A stretch of 64,000 nucleotides of DNA from the NCBI GenBank assembly GCA_003439945.1, contig QVRM01000325.1, positions 612,501-676,500 of the forward strand, read 5' to 3'. The notes under the pieces were generated by a model. It did not search any database. It was given only the letters and a program-made list of their open reading frames with translations, and was not told where the DNA came from. The position numbers and the translations under genes were made by a program. Positions 11,642 to 23,149 of this stretch are shown here, in pieces (position 1 is the stretch's first letter; every line of letters begins with the position of its first letter). Origin of the DNA: Dermanyssus gallinae (taxonomy: Eukaryota; Arthropoda; Arachnida; Mesostigmata; Dermanyssidae).

Positions 11642-12533
11642 CATGCAATACTTCGGCGACGCAACAGCGCGGCGGTGCAGAAAGAACTCCCTCAGGATCA
11701 ACTCAGACAGAGACGAACAAATAATGCGATTTCGTCGAGGTGGTGCATACGTCGCCGCAGATCACAGCCTCAAAAGCAAGCACCAACGACGGGGGCTAGT
11801 TAACTCGCCTCCATACACAGAATGAACAACACAAATTATAGGACGAAATCATCTTTTAACCCGTTTAAAGTTAGATAGAGTCTTCAATTAAATTGTATCC
11901 CTGCATTAAAGGTAACTGCACACAGATACTATATACCAGGATACGTGTGAACGACAACTGTTATGAAATTATTGACTTTGTTTGTAAAATATGTGACGTG
12001 TTATTCATCTACATATTACCCGTACAGGCCTAGCATACTTGTTGCTACGTAGAACCACCGATCACCTGCCATCCGCCAATTTCGTTGCGACATTAGACAA
12101 GATACCGTTCGATCACTAACTAGAAGGAGATTCTTTCTGTGGAGCTGACTTATCCCTTCAGTAAACCAGTGCCTCTGCTGGAGACGAAGCGGAATCACTT
12201 GGCTTACTTTAGCATGTGAGCTTCCAATAATAATAATAATAATGTACGTAATATTAGTAGATGTAACATAAATACGTCTATTAAATCATCGAGGTAAAGC
12301 GCAAGCGGTTCCTTTGAGAAATGGTTGTAACGTCTATTAAATATTTGAAACTGCATTTTTACCGCGGCGCGAGTTTTTCTTACAACCCGCACTGTAAGCA
12401 GTTTAAAACTATTACATTTTAGAAAAACAAACTAACGAATCAAATAATGTTTAGTTAAACGGTTAGTTGAAGTATATACGTCGTAGATGTAACGTCGACG
12501 TCGCTGGTGCTAGTTCATTACGTGTTACGTCCG
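11642..12533. other. No gene recognised
   Basis: AT-rich spacer between the two copies of the ~240-bp repeat, with a short (AAT)n at about 12225-12243. Confidence 0.5.
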
Positions 12534-12769
12534 TAGCTATACTGATGCGCTCCCGGTCGTTCTTCTGGGGTGGTTATTTGGTGAATTGCTCATTAACTGT
12601 CCAGTGGTTTACCCTAATAACGACGATGATTATGATTATTCTGATTACTGATTCACCCTAGCACGGCAGTCACCCGCCGTGACTCCCGCGTGATGTTCAA
12701 CCTATTCGGTTTCGCCAATCGCCCGCAATGCCCGCTCCTGCTTGAACGAGGCAATAGCTCGCCTATGAC
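12534..12769 (+). repeat. Dispersed repeat, copy 2 of a ~240-bp pair
   Basis: Direct-orientation partner of 11398-11641. Copies start at AGCTRTACTGAYGCGCTCCC and end at GAGGCAATAGCTCG. Divergence looks like roughly 12-15% by eye. Confidence 0.7.
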
Positions 12770-14356
12770 ACATAATCAAACATGTGTCTGTCGACCGCCA
12801 ATCGCTTAGCGAACACGAAACCTTTACCGAAACAAAATCGACCGCAAAAGAACGCGACAAGACTCAAATATACATACACAGGACGATTCGATAGAGAGCG
12901 CGCTTGCTCGAGTCAAAATATGGATATATGTGGTTAGATTCTAGATAGAGACAGACAGATAACAAGGGCACAAATGTCATTCCGTTATCTCTATCTCTAT
13001 CGCGAAGCCAACGACGGTCAGTATGTGGGGGTAGGATTAACTGTTATGACGACGGTGCTGTTACGACGGAACTGTGCGGCCACACCCGTTCGGGTTGCGT
13101 CTCGGCTACACACAGTCAGAGAGATAGGCAGAGAGACAGGCGTCTCCATCTTCTACTGCTGCAAACTGGTTCTCCACGCGCTGCTGTGGCTGCCGTGTGA
13201 TCTCATACGGCAGATCGCTTTCGAGGAAGCCACGTTTTGAGGCCTACAGGTAGATCGCGTAGGCCTTAAGGCTTTTCCAGAGGCAACAGCGGCAGCCTTT
13301 GTTTCTCGAAACGGCACACCGGGGTGGCCTATTAGGCTGTACGTAACTAACCAAAACTAGCTGGATTTGATCAAAAAGTGTAATTTAACCATTCGATTGA
13401 TATGATAATCGATTGACGTTAACTGTGGCTACAACTGTGGCGAAGTAGCCACAGTTGTAGCCACAATGACTATTGGGAGAGCGTCGGCAACACTTGCCGT
13501 TAGGGATGAGAAAGGATGAGAGGACACGTGCTGTAAACGAAACAAGCTACCGTTTACAGTGGAGATCCTAGACTCGTATATCGAGCCTATAAAGAAGGGA
13601 TAATTAAGATGTTTTTTTTTTAAATAACTATAATGATGACCCGACGGTTTAGTCACAGAATTAGATGAAGAAGAGCTATGCAAAGGAATGGCTTGCTAAT
13701 CCGCCGAATAATAATGTATATGAAGATAAACTGCTTTAGAATTGAGGAATGTGTTTGTAGCTTCTGTGGAGAATATGATATTGGACGCAACGAGAGACTT
13801 GTGGGTGTGCGGAAATTTGCGGAACGTCTCCATCACCCAACGTTATATGCATACACTGAGACCGTATTCTCACATTGTCAAACATGGGTCTACAGACTAC
13901 CGATTTTATGACGAAGTAAACAGTGAATATAAATCATAGCTATTGCCTTACTGAATTAGTTGCTACCGTTGCTCCCTAGCATTGCAAAGTAAACTTCTGC
14001 ATTATGTACGAACCACGCGGGCGAAGCGGGCTGTGAAATTGCGTTAGAGTTGCCCTTAGAAGGTATGACTTACGGACACCTCTACGTAATATGCTGCACT
14101 ATACAATTGAAATAACCAACCGTGATTATGAAGAACCGCATATAGAGGGTTTTATTCTGAGCATTTCGCTGTTTGTTGAATGACATTAAACCTGAAATGT
14201 TTAAAAACTTCTAAGCATTGCATGAGTCGCCTTGTATTAGTTACGATATGTATTGAATTATATTTATTTAACTCTCACTTGATATGTATGTATATGTATA
14301 TATATATAATTTCGCTATGTTAGCACTTTGGAGTGGACAATTGTCTCCGCGCAAGC

Positions 14357-14389
<33 letters not shown>

Positions 14390-15957
14390 TAGTGATGGGC
14401 TGCATATATATAGACATTGTTGTGAAACGCGAACCATATGAATACATTACGCAGTTTTGATACACCACACAACTCTGATACATGCTGACGTGCATTGACG
14501 TGTCAAATGAACGTCTCAACATCTAAAGTGAAGTATGAAGACTTAGGCCTAGCAGTCACGGCTGGCTAGGTAGAGTATCCAGTTTGTGACCACCGGATCA
14601 CCTGATGATTCGATTCGTTTTGTCTCGTTTCGTATCCATCCATCCAACCAGCCAGCTCTCTCTCTGATTGTGATCGCCAACCACTATACTATCACGTGTA
14701 CCAGCTGCGCTAGAGTTCGCAGTGAGTTGTTAGTAGCGATGATCTTGCTCGGAGCCGGCCGTCAGAGCGATGGCGGATCTGAATTCGTGTGCGCGCATGG
14801 GGACTGGCTGGGTGGCAGCCTATTTTTGTTCGACAACGTCGCTTTCGTTGGCAGCGGCTCCTATATGTATGTGCCGCAGCGTAGAAGCTATAGTAGTTGT
14901 AGTAGCTATAGTATAGAGCTATAGTAGTACAATAGCCACGACGCACGGGTGGTCACCCATCTGGTCGGCCGGACGAATAGAGACGCCGTGTCGGTTAGCG
15001 GAGACTAACTGTGCTATTCGGCTCTCGGCGACTCCACCCTCCGTAGCGTCCCTAACCACAACAACACAGGCATGCGTGCCTTGCATCAGCTACTGAACGC
15101 GCTGATATTTGAACACTCCACTACCCGCCATTATTACATACTTTCCATACCGTACTGGCTGTTTCGAACAGTCGAACAGTCAGGTCACATCCGAGTTAGT
15201 GGCTTGGAAAACTGACATGCTGCTAATCTGCAACGAACCGATCTGTTGAGTTTGACAACACCATCTCGCACAGCAACAACGCTAATGCGTTAATTAGCTG
15301 GTTAGCTGGTTAATTAGTCGTAGCATTACGATGATACGGCAGCAGCAGCACCACATACGCGCCACAAGATAGCTTTTACTCCCGTAGCGATTCTCGCAGA
15401 ACAAAACCAAGACCCCTGGTGCAGCGGCATTGCGACAGTCATGTTACAGCGTTCAATCACCATACCAGGAGACGGTTGATACTGAAAGCACTTTTAGTAC
15501 TACATGCGATGTACCTGTGAGAAATTCGGGCTGAAGATTCGGGAAAAAATAAATCGGGCTGAGCAAAGGATGATTGTGCCCTCGTGAATAAATAATGATT
15601 GCGAAATATAGCAAAAGACAGGGTATTACTCATTAGGAACTCGTGCCTGTCAGGCCAGGAGACTGTTCACGTGGGGAGGAACTACACGGCCAAGGTCAAT
15701 AAATAGAAAGAAGACGGACTTCGCTGGTGTTGGTTTCGTGATGACAACGGCGTATGTACAAATTGTCGATGCGTCGCGGAATAACCGACCTTGACCGTCG
15801 CCACATGATCGCCACGCCACGCCCCGCCTATCTATGGCTGCAACCTCGGTTACCACCTGCCTGTCTGTCTGTCCGTCACACCTTACAGCCAGCTGGTTAT
15901 GACATTGTGACATATTTGCGCTACTAGGACTAGAACTAGGTCAAGTTAAACACTGGC
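12770..15957. other. No gene recognised; hairpin and TA tracts
   Basis: Three kilobases with no supportable gene. It holds a perfect 18-bp inverted repeat at 13424-13465 (listed separately) and (TA)n tracts at about 14288-14308 and 14358-14390. The stretch 15650-15957 is the probable 3' flank of the MFS gene. Confidence 0.5.
13424..13465. repeat. Perfect 18-bp inverted repeat, 6-nt loop
   Basis: TGTGGCTACAACTGTGGC at 13424-13441 is the exact reverse complement of 13448-13465, with GAAGTA between. It could form a strong cruciform or RNA hairpin. No miRNA-like longer stem or T-run terminator is visible. Confidence 0.9.
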
Positions 15958-17253
15958 CTATACTGTCGGCTCGCTCCTCGCAGCTTTGGGCCGCGTCACG
16001 ACGATGGTGATCGCAAGCCCGAGAACCACCAGCGCGGTCTGAACGGCGTTGATGGCGACGACCGTTTCGTAGCTGTAGAAGTCGATGATGACGCCGGCGA
16101 TCAGCGGGCCGAGCGTGCCTCCGAGCGCGGTCATGGGCGCGAAGATCGCCGACAGGACGGCGTACGTCTCCTTCGTCTCGGCGCCGTTCGCCAGGTACTT
16201 GAGCGAGTGCAGGTAGCTGCAGACGAACGCCGGGCCCGTGCCGATGCCGAACAGCATCTGCGCGAAGTAGATCGTGCCCTTCGTCTGCTCGATCGGCACG
16301 AGCGGCGCCTGGATGACGAGCGCGATCACGATGAGCACCTGGCCGAACAGCACGAAATAGCGCGCGTCCGACACTCGCCGCGACAGGTAGCCGAGCAGCA
16401 GGCTGGACACCGCGTACAGCCCGCCGGCGTACAGAAACACGAAGCCCGACTCGGACGCGCTCATGTCGAACTTTTCGTTGAGCCGCAGCGCCAACGTCGA
16501 CTCGTTGAACGAGATGAGCGTGAACGTGCTCAGGCTGCACAGCACGTTGACGATGATCGGCCCGCGGATGACGACGAGCATGCTCGGCGGCTTGTCGTGC
16601 GCCTGGTCGGCCGGGATCGGGCGCGGTTTCGGGAACGTCGCGACGCCGAGCAGCGTCAGCGCGAGCAGGGCGCCGCCCAGCACGAGAAACGGCAGCTGGA
16701 AGCCGCCGTGGTCGTAGAGGACGCCGCTGAACGCCGGTCCGATGACGACCGACACGCCGTACACCGTCTCGATGACCGGAATCACGATGTGGTTGATCTC
16801 GCTCAGCTCGGCGCCCAACACGATGTACAGCATGAAGAAGCCGACCGCACAGCCGACCGCCTCGAGCACGCGCAGCGTCAACGAGCCGACGAAGAACGCG
16901 TAGCCGGCGGCCAGCCGACACACCGACGCCATCGCCATGCAGAAGACGGCGTCCACCGTCCAGCCGAAGAACAGGATGGCTTTGTCGCGGACCCGGCGCA
17001 GCGTCACCAGCTTGGCGGCGAGCGGCGTCACGACCATGATGGCGAAACAGTACGAGCCCATGATGATGCCGTACTGGCTCGACGACAGGCTCTTCTCGTC
17101 GACCGCGTACTTGTTGAAGAACGCCGTGAGGTGCGAGTACGTGCAGCCCTGCAGTAGACAGCCAACGCAGAGGAAGAACAGCAGCAGCGCCTTCGTTCGG
17201 AGCGGCAGCGTCAGGCTGGCCGCCTGTTGTTCGGAGGTGCTCAGGCTAGTCAT
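15958..17253 (-). CDS. MFS transporter, SLC18-like (vesicular amine/polyamine transporter family)
   Basis: A 431-aa membrane transporter read from ATG at 17251-17253 to TAG at 15958-15960 without introns. It has about 12 hydrophobic segments, the first at about residues 21-41 and the second at 61-80. A motif A-like loop follows (LRRVRDK, 85-91). The antiporter signature region GVSVVIGPAFSGVLYDHGG (166-184) is in the fifth segment. A polar linker (208-225) divides the halves, and the second-half motif A copy LLGYLSRRVSDARYF lies at 286-300. GIGTGPAF (336-343) resembles SLC18B1-type carriers. By family knowledge it would exchange protons for an organic cation, probably at a vesicle or plasma membrane; the substrate is inferred. 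The coding region is far more GC-rich than its surroundings. The antisense and +1 frames over it are shadows. Confidence 0.85.
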   Translation of the reverse strand: MTSLSTSEQQAASLTLPLRTKALLLFFLCVGCLLQGCTYSHLTAFFNKYAVDEKSLSSSQYGIIMGSYCFAIMVVTPLAAKLVTLRRVRDKAILFFGWTVDAVFCMAMASVCRLAAGYAFFVGSLTLRVLEAVGCAVGFFMLYIVLGAELSEINHIVIPVIETVYGVSVVIGPAFSGVLYDHGGFQLPFLVLGGALLALTLLGVATFPKPRPIPADQAHDKPPSMLVVIRGPIIVNVLCSLSTFTLISFNESTLALRLNEKFDMSASESGFVFLYAGGLYAVSSLLLGYLSRRVSDARYFVLFGQVLIVIALVIQAPLVPIEQTKGTIYFAQMLFGIGTGPAFVCSYLHSLKYLANGAETKETYAVLSAIFAPMTALGGTLGPLIAGVIIDFYSYETVVAINAVQTALVVLGLAITIVVTRPKAARSEPTV

Positions 17254-17269
17254 TTTCGGTTGATTGATC

Positions 17270-17345
17270 GGTCGATCGATCAGTCAGTCAATCAATCAAT
17301 GAATCAACCAATTGATCAAAGGATCAATAAATTAATCAATAGATT
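17270..17345. repeat. Degenerate GATC/ATCA tetranucleotide tract
   Basis: About 75 bp of GATC, CAGT and ATCA-type tetramers just upstream of the MFS start codon (on its 5' side). It is probably part of the 5' UTR or promoter region; no regulatory site can be named. Confidence 0.7.
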
Positions 17346-18500
17346 GATCTTTGACTTTGGTGCCTACAACAGGGACCTGCCTACCTAGCGCGCGCGGGCT
17401 ACCTGCGGAGAGCGGGTCGTCCCAGTCGCGCAGCGTAGGAAGGACGGCCACCAAGGGCCCCAACGACGATTAGGGCAATGGTCCACTGCAAACGACTACT
17501 ACGAATTCTGTACATAGGCTACACGTAATCCAATGGCGTTTAGTGACGGCGATGACGGCGACGACGATGACGGCGATAACGACGACAGGACCGAACAGGA
17601 CAACGTTAGGAACAGCTAAGTCCGGAGATCAATTCCTGTTGTCCGGGACCAAGTCGGGCAATCAGCGACGCGACGTGATGACGGCAACGACTCGCGCGAA
17701 ATCCTGTGGACGCGATACGACCGTCTGTGTGGTTGCACGACATGCACGAAAAAGATCCGTCGGTGTGTGACGCCGATCTATTTTGTAGCCGAAATGAGGT
17801 GGTGGCCGTTACACACACTTACATATACCCCGCAGTAACAGCGGCAACGGCAGCAGCTGCAAGCACAGCAGCAATGGCAGCAACAGCCTGTGTCCTCAGT
17901 GTCTGCTCACGACAAACACGTGCCAGATCGCGGATAGGATCGTAGAAGCAGGGGAACAAGAAGAACAAGAAGACGAAAAAGAAGAAGAAGGGAAAATAAA
18001 GAAGGAGAAACAAAATAATAAATATGGAGAGGCAGGCGCGTTAGGTCGACTCCGAGCAGCGTTGCCGACGTCGCACTCCGCCCGCCGGTGTGGATGTCCG
18101 AGAGTCTGACCGTGAGAGATGGCGGCACCGTCAGTGGTCTTCACCGAGCAGAGGGTGGATAGATGGTGTAGAAAGACGCGGCCTTCCTCTGCTCAAGAAG
18201 TTTGATTGATGTCGTTGTCGTTGTGTTTCCGACTGACAATGATGAAAAAGAACGAACGGACGAACCGACAAACGAACGGAGGGAGGGTGGGTGGGTGGAA
18301 GAGGCGAAGGGGCAACAATCGGAGTCAACCGGAGCAGCAGAAATAGCACTAACACCACCAACACCACGACCACAACGAGGCATTCGCCGACTCTCAGTCG
18401 CCAATTGCCGCCCCGCCTCGCCTATTGCCACTGGTCCGGCTGACTGTTTGCTTGTTAAGCCGTCGCCGCCGCCAACTTAGCGGCGAGTGTGAGGGCTAAG
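17346..18500. other. Upstream region of the MFS gene, no gene seen
   Basis: GC-moderate sequence with purine-rich AAG/GAA tracts (about 17955-18010). Several overlapping short ORFs on both strands have no motifs. It may contain the promoter and 5' UTR of the MFS gene, which is transcribed away from it. Confidence 0.4.
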
Positions 18501-18502
18501 AT

Positions 18503-18600
18503 CGTTGTTGTTGTTGTCGTTGTCGTCGTTGTTGTTGTTGTCGTTGTTGTTGTTGTTGTCGTCGTCGTCGTCGTCGTGTTCGTTGTCGTTGTCGTCACGT
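18503..18600. repeat. (GTT/GTC)n triplet tract
   Basis: About 95 bp of GTT mixed with GTC. Another short GTT tract lies at 18658-18712 and GAT repeats at about 18758-18785. Apparent poly-Val reading frames here are repeat artefacts. Confidence 0.9.
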
Positions 18601-19253
18601 ACCAGCACGACGCGGTACTCCGCGCTTCTCCTCGCCTTAAACTGAGATCAAGGTCGAGGTTGTTGTTGTTGTTGTTGTGGTAGTGGTTGTAATTGCTGTT
18701 GTTGTTGTTGTTAATGCTATCTTTGCGAATACTGTTGGATGCTACCTACGTCAAGATGCTGCTGATGATGATGATGATGATGATGGCATAGTTAAATAGA
18801 GCCGACTTTTAAATCGAGGTTGGCGGCTTGGTACTCTGTCACAATCATCATCACCGTCGGCGTCATGTTGGCGCATATTGGGCACAGCAGAGTACGCGCG
18901 AGCACGAGATCCAGATTTGTCGCCGCGATTGCTTGCTGGTGCTGGTGGTCGTGGTGGTAGAGTAGGTAGGTTGGTATGATGGTTATTGCTCGAGTTGTTA
19001 CTACACCACGATATACTCTACGCCGCTCTCGTTGAGAATTGCGTTGAGAGAGGATTACTGAGGCGGGCGGGAGCGTGACCACGACAGACAGACAGACAGA
19101 CGGACAGAGAGACCCATGGGCACAACGACAGCAGATGCACAGCAGCGGCGTGATTCACGAGTCATTATGATGATGCTGATGATGATACCAAGCACATAGA
19201 CCCACAGGCAAATACTGACAGCTGCGCGTTCTTCTGTGTGCTCTCCACTTGCG

Positions 19254-19732
19254 TGTCGTTGTTGTTGTTGTTACTACAACACTACACTACGCTACTTGTT
19301 GACAATTGTCGTTGTTGTTGGCTGTTGCTGTTGTTGTTGTTGTTGTTGTTTTTGTTCCTGTTGTTGTTGTCGTTGTTGTTGTTGTAGTTGTTACTACAAC
19401 ACTACACTACGCTACTAGTTGACAATTGTCGTTGTTGTTGCTGTTGTTGTTGGTTGTTGTTGTTGTTGGTTGTTGTTGTTGTTGTTGTTGGTTGTTGCTG
19501 TTGTTGTTGTTGTTGTTGCTGTTGTTGTTGTTGTTGTTGTCGTTGCTGTTGCTGTTGCTGTTGTTGTCGTTGTTGTTGTTGCTGTTGTTGTTGGTTGTTG
19601 TTGCTGTTGTTGTTGGTTGTTGTTATTAGTTGTTGCTGTTGTTGCTGTTGTTGTTGTTGTTGTTGCTGCTGTTGCTGTTGTTGTTGCTGTTGTTGCTGTT
19701 GTTGTTGCTGTTGTTGTTGTGCTGTTGTTTCT
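19254..19732. repeat. Long imperfect (GTT/GCT)n tract with an embedded duplicated unit
   Basis: About 480 bp of GTT with GCT, GTC and GGTT variants. Two copies of a 51-bp unit (19270-19320 and 19390-19440, one mismatch) are embedded 120 bp apart. Each contains TACTACAACACTACACTACG and the perfect palindrome GACAATTGTC. Poly-Cys, poly-Leu and poly-Val frames across it have no supporting context. Confidence 0.9.
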
Positions 19733-19740
19733 TTAATCCT

Positions 19741-22019
19741 TTCTTGACCGACAAATAGTCGCCTGATTATTAGTTATCATCATGACCACAGTTCAAGTTA
19801 AGTCACTCAGCCGGTCGAGCGGGCCGGCAAACCGGCAAGCGGTTTCGAACGGCCAAGCTGTTTCGAACGGCCAACTGGAGCGCGCGGCAGAGGTAGCTGA
19901 GTTCACTACGTTGGTAGCGGCTGATGACAAATGTCGGCCCGAAATAATGACGACATTCATTAACTCTAGAGTACGGCAATACGACAGTGACAATAAAGTT
20001 GTTAGCAAGACACAGCCCGGAGATACGCAGCACCGGCTACCGATTGTGGCGACTACGATTATCACCACGAACATCCGAATCGTCATTATCATCATCATGG
20101 CCATCAGCATTATCAACATCACTACTTTCATACAAAGCCGATATCTCTCCTCTAAGATTTCACCTGCTGTCTACAACAAATGAAACAGAAAAGTCGCCGA
20201 TAGAACAATTACAAGTTGTCGTTGTTGCGGCAGTTGTTGTTATTTCTTGTTAGTCCCTAATTGTACAATTGTGTTGAATGAACGCGTTTACTAAAACCCG
20301 TTAATTTTGTAGCTTTTAGTTTATGAAACCTATATTAGATTAGCCACATGTCCTCTACAAACCAGGGAGTAGCTAATGACATCATCTACCTGAGAAGTAT
20401 CGCTTCGTGTCGATCGTCCGCAATATGTTTCTGCGTACGTTTTGCGATATCCCTTAGCAACCTTGCGGTGCCGAAGCCTGTAGGACTCAGTTTTTTCAAA
20501 GCAACAGGCATGAAGTGACAGCTTCCGGACAGCTCGATATACTTTTGTTGGTATTGTTGTTGCGTTTTCCCGCTTTGAGATTAGCTAAAAACTTAAAAAA
20601 AGGAAAACAACTTTAAGACAGACTTGGTGAATTAATTAATAAAGTTGCTTATTCTCTCACAATCGTCATTTTGAAAAGCATAAATCTTCACCAGATGGTC
20701 ACGCGTGTGTCATCGTCATAAGAAGGATGCACCGCTCTTTTCACTTTGTTTGGTAGCATCCCAGAGTCGAACTTTTTCTAACTGAAAGTTTCCTCACAAA
20801 CAAACGGCTAAGTAAAGTCATACATACGATTAAAAACGGCGACAAACGATGACCAAAGCAAATGGGAAAATGCTACCGCTTTTAATACAGTTATACATAG
20901 TTATGGAATAAAAATACTGCGATACATACTGCCGACAGCCTCTTTGCCACGGCATGACTGTTTGCCAGCTCTACACGCAGACGGTATTTAGGATCACCAA
21001 GGTACGGTTTCTTAGACCGTTCGATCGGCAGCCAAAAACATAGGGGCAAAAATAGGGCTTACTGAGCATGAGACAAAGCATCGATGTTCTTAGCGCTCTC
21101 CAATATAGAAGATAAGCAAGTGAGACGATAATGCAGTTGTCGGCCACTCTTGGCAAGCTGAAGTTTTATAGGATACTATAAAGGAGAAGAGATCATATGC
21201 TTGCTGACTACCAGTACATTGTGCAGTTTATTTGCACAAATATTTAATTACATACGAGTTAACTAAAACCAAGCAAGTTTCGGCAACAAACATAGTAGTA
21301 TAGACGCATGAATAAATAGAAAAATCGGCTCTGCGATTCTATTCATCGTGAGCGTTGACTCTATTGTTCTATTGTGATTATACACCCATAGTCGCCTTGT
21401 CATCAACATGTATTTAGGAGGATTTTGCAAATAGTTCTCGCATATCAACGTGAAACATCGGCGCCGCCGACGGTCCACTTCTGCTTAAAGTGAATTGCGT
21501 ATTGAAGGTGTTTTACCTCAACTGGTAGGTAGATTTTGTTTGCCTAAAACACAAATAATAATAAATAATACAGCAGCAAGACGCAGCGACCCGGACTCAG
21601 ACCGGTCGGAGCGAATTAGGCGGATGAGGTCCTGCTACGGTGGTTGTCGACCCGAATGCTGAAGAATGCTGCCTATATATGTCCAGTAATGAAAATGCAA
21701 TAACGATAGATGTTTAGATGCTATCGTTATTGCCACAGGCAACTTAGGTCATTACAAAGCGTTTAAAATGTAGTTAGTTGTCAGAGCTTTAAAGAAATAG
21801 CCCAGTTCAGTGCACTAACTATAAGCGCCACAGATTCTTGCACTTTTGTTCAAACTATACAAAAAGAAATGTTTTTTTTTTGCAGTAGCACTATACTTTG
21901 CTAGCTGACGAACAGCACTCATTTCTCTATTTTCTCGGTCGTATTTCACACTTTTGGCCATTCGTATATTCGCTACTTTTTTTTTGGGATCATCCTTAGG
22001 GAAAGCATAGTATGCATCG
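19741..22019. other. No gene recognised; one perfect hairpin
   Basis: Two kilobases with no motif-bearing ORF. It includes a short tandem duplication around GTTTCGAACGGCCAA (about 19841-19872) and the hairpin at 21697-21733. Confidence 0.5.
21697..21733. repeat. Perfect 13-bp hairpin, 11-nt loop
   Basis: GCAATAACGATAG at 21697-21709 is exactly complementary to 21721-21733. Confidence 0.85.
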
Positions 22020-23030
22020 ACAACGGTATAGGGATTGTGAAAAAAGTAAAGCAAACTGCAGGCGTGGCTCAATGCAACGGACTTAGCCCGTTGCTTTTTT
22101 TGCTACTATTGGGAGGGCTACCTAGCCGGGTGAGACAGGGGTGGACTCGAGAGTGGGAAAGTACTTTAATGTATGCAGATGACAATGCAATCTATGGTAG
22201 GAGTCTATTTAGGGTTAAACAGGGACTGAAAAGAATAATTGATTATATGGACGAGATGGGGCTTAGCATAAACTAGCAAAAGAGTAGCAGTTAAGTTTCG
22301 ACGAGGGGGTCGATTAGCAAAAGACGACGTTCTTCAAGCCAGGGACAATCTAGTTCATTTTGTAAATAAATGTACTTATCTGGGAGTCACTATAACATCG
22401 AATGGTAGCATTTTTTGAAGACATATAGAAAGCAGTAGGAAAAGCAATTCGAGCGGCACCAGCAATTAAGAACCCGCAAATGTTGTCAATACTTAACCGC
22501 GTCCGCCCGTTTCAAAATTAAAAAAGAACCAATAGCAACATTCGGTATATCACTTATATGGCAAAAATGGGAAGAAGCAGATCTGCAGTTACTAGATAGA
22601 GCCAGATTTTTCTTGATTAAACGAACGGGGTTAGCCAATTCTTGTAGGAATCGAATAGTTCATATCTTAGAGAGGGGGGGGGGGACTTAATTGACACATG
22701 AATTACAACTTCGATGGGGTCTACCTAGGACGAGAGCGTTTGAGATTTATACTTTGAAGTGGACGGAAAAATTGAAGGCGATTTAGGAGTAGGTATATAC
22801 TACGGTAGCAATGACAAGCACGGCCTGGCAAGCAGCCGGATATAAAAGCAGACATTTAACTACGGCGTTTGTAGCCCGCGGGTTCCATCACGTGAGCCCG
22901 CAGCATGGAAGAATTCCACGATCCTCAGGAGTCTTGCAGGTGCACGAGGTGCTCTGGCCAGTGCGATAGATACCAACACGCCGCAGCATGTCCAGCAGTA
23001 CAGTCAATAGCTGAACTAGCAAGATGAGAG
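22020..23030 (+). pseudogene. Decayed LINE, reverse transcriptase to C-terminus (YADD family)
   Basis: STLMYADDNAIYGRSLF (about 22161-22200) carries the catalytic YADD, followed by VKFRRGGRLAKDD (about 22290-22330). FVNKCTYLGVTITSNGSIF comes next (about 22358-22418), then FFLIKRTGLANSCRNRIVHI (about 22610-22665). Near 22930-23020 a Cys/His cluster appears (CRCTRCSGQC ... HAAACP). Motif order and content match the relics at 1.5-2.7 and 6.1-7.3 kb. It carries frameshifts, stops and a G10-11 run at about 22674. Confidence 0.65.
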
Positions 23031-23149
23031 AAGACCTAATGACGTGAAGGAAGCACTAGTTGTGTCTGATGTATATGTTTATAATTTTACCCAAGCTATG
23101 TGTTCATAAACCATAATAAACAAATTTTTAGTACTTTGGATAGCCGTCT

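Noticed and set aside
15941..17157. Long frames overlapping the MFS gene (326 aa on -, 316 aa on +).
   Set aside because: Arg/His/Asp-rich shadow translations of a GC-rich gene. Only the 431-aa frame has membrane segments and family motifs.
15958..17253. Horizontal transfer of the MFS gene from bacteria.
   Set aside because: Lack of introns and high GC raised the idea, but the motif pattern is that of animal SLC18-type carriers and the evidence is insufficient.
19388..19747. Poly-Cys, poly-Leu and poly-Val proteins over the GTT/GCT tract.
   Set aside because: They are the three frames of a simple repeat, without splice sites, conserved ends or non-repetitive sequence.
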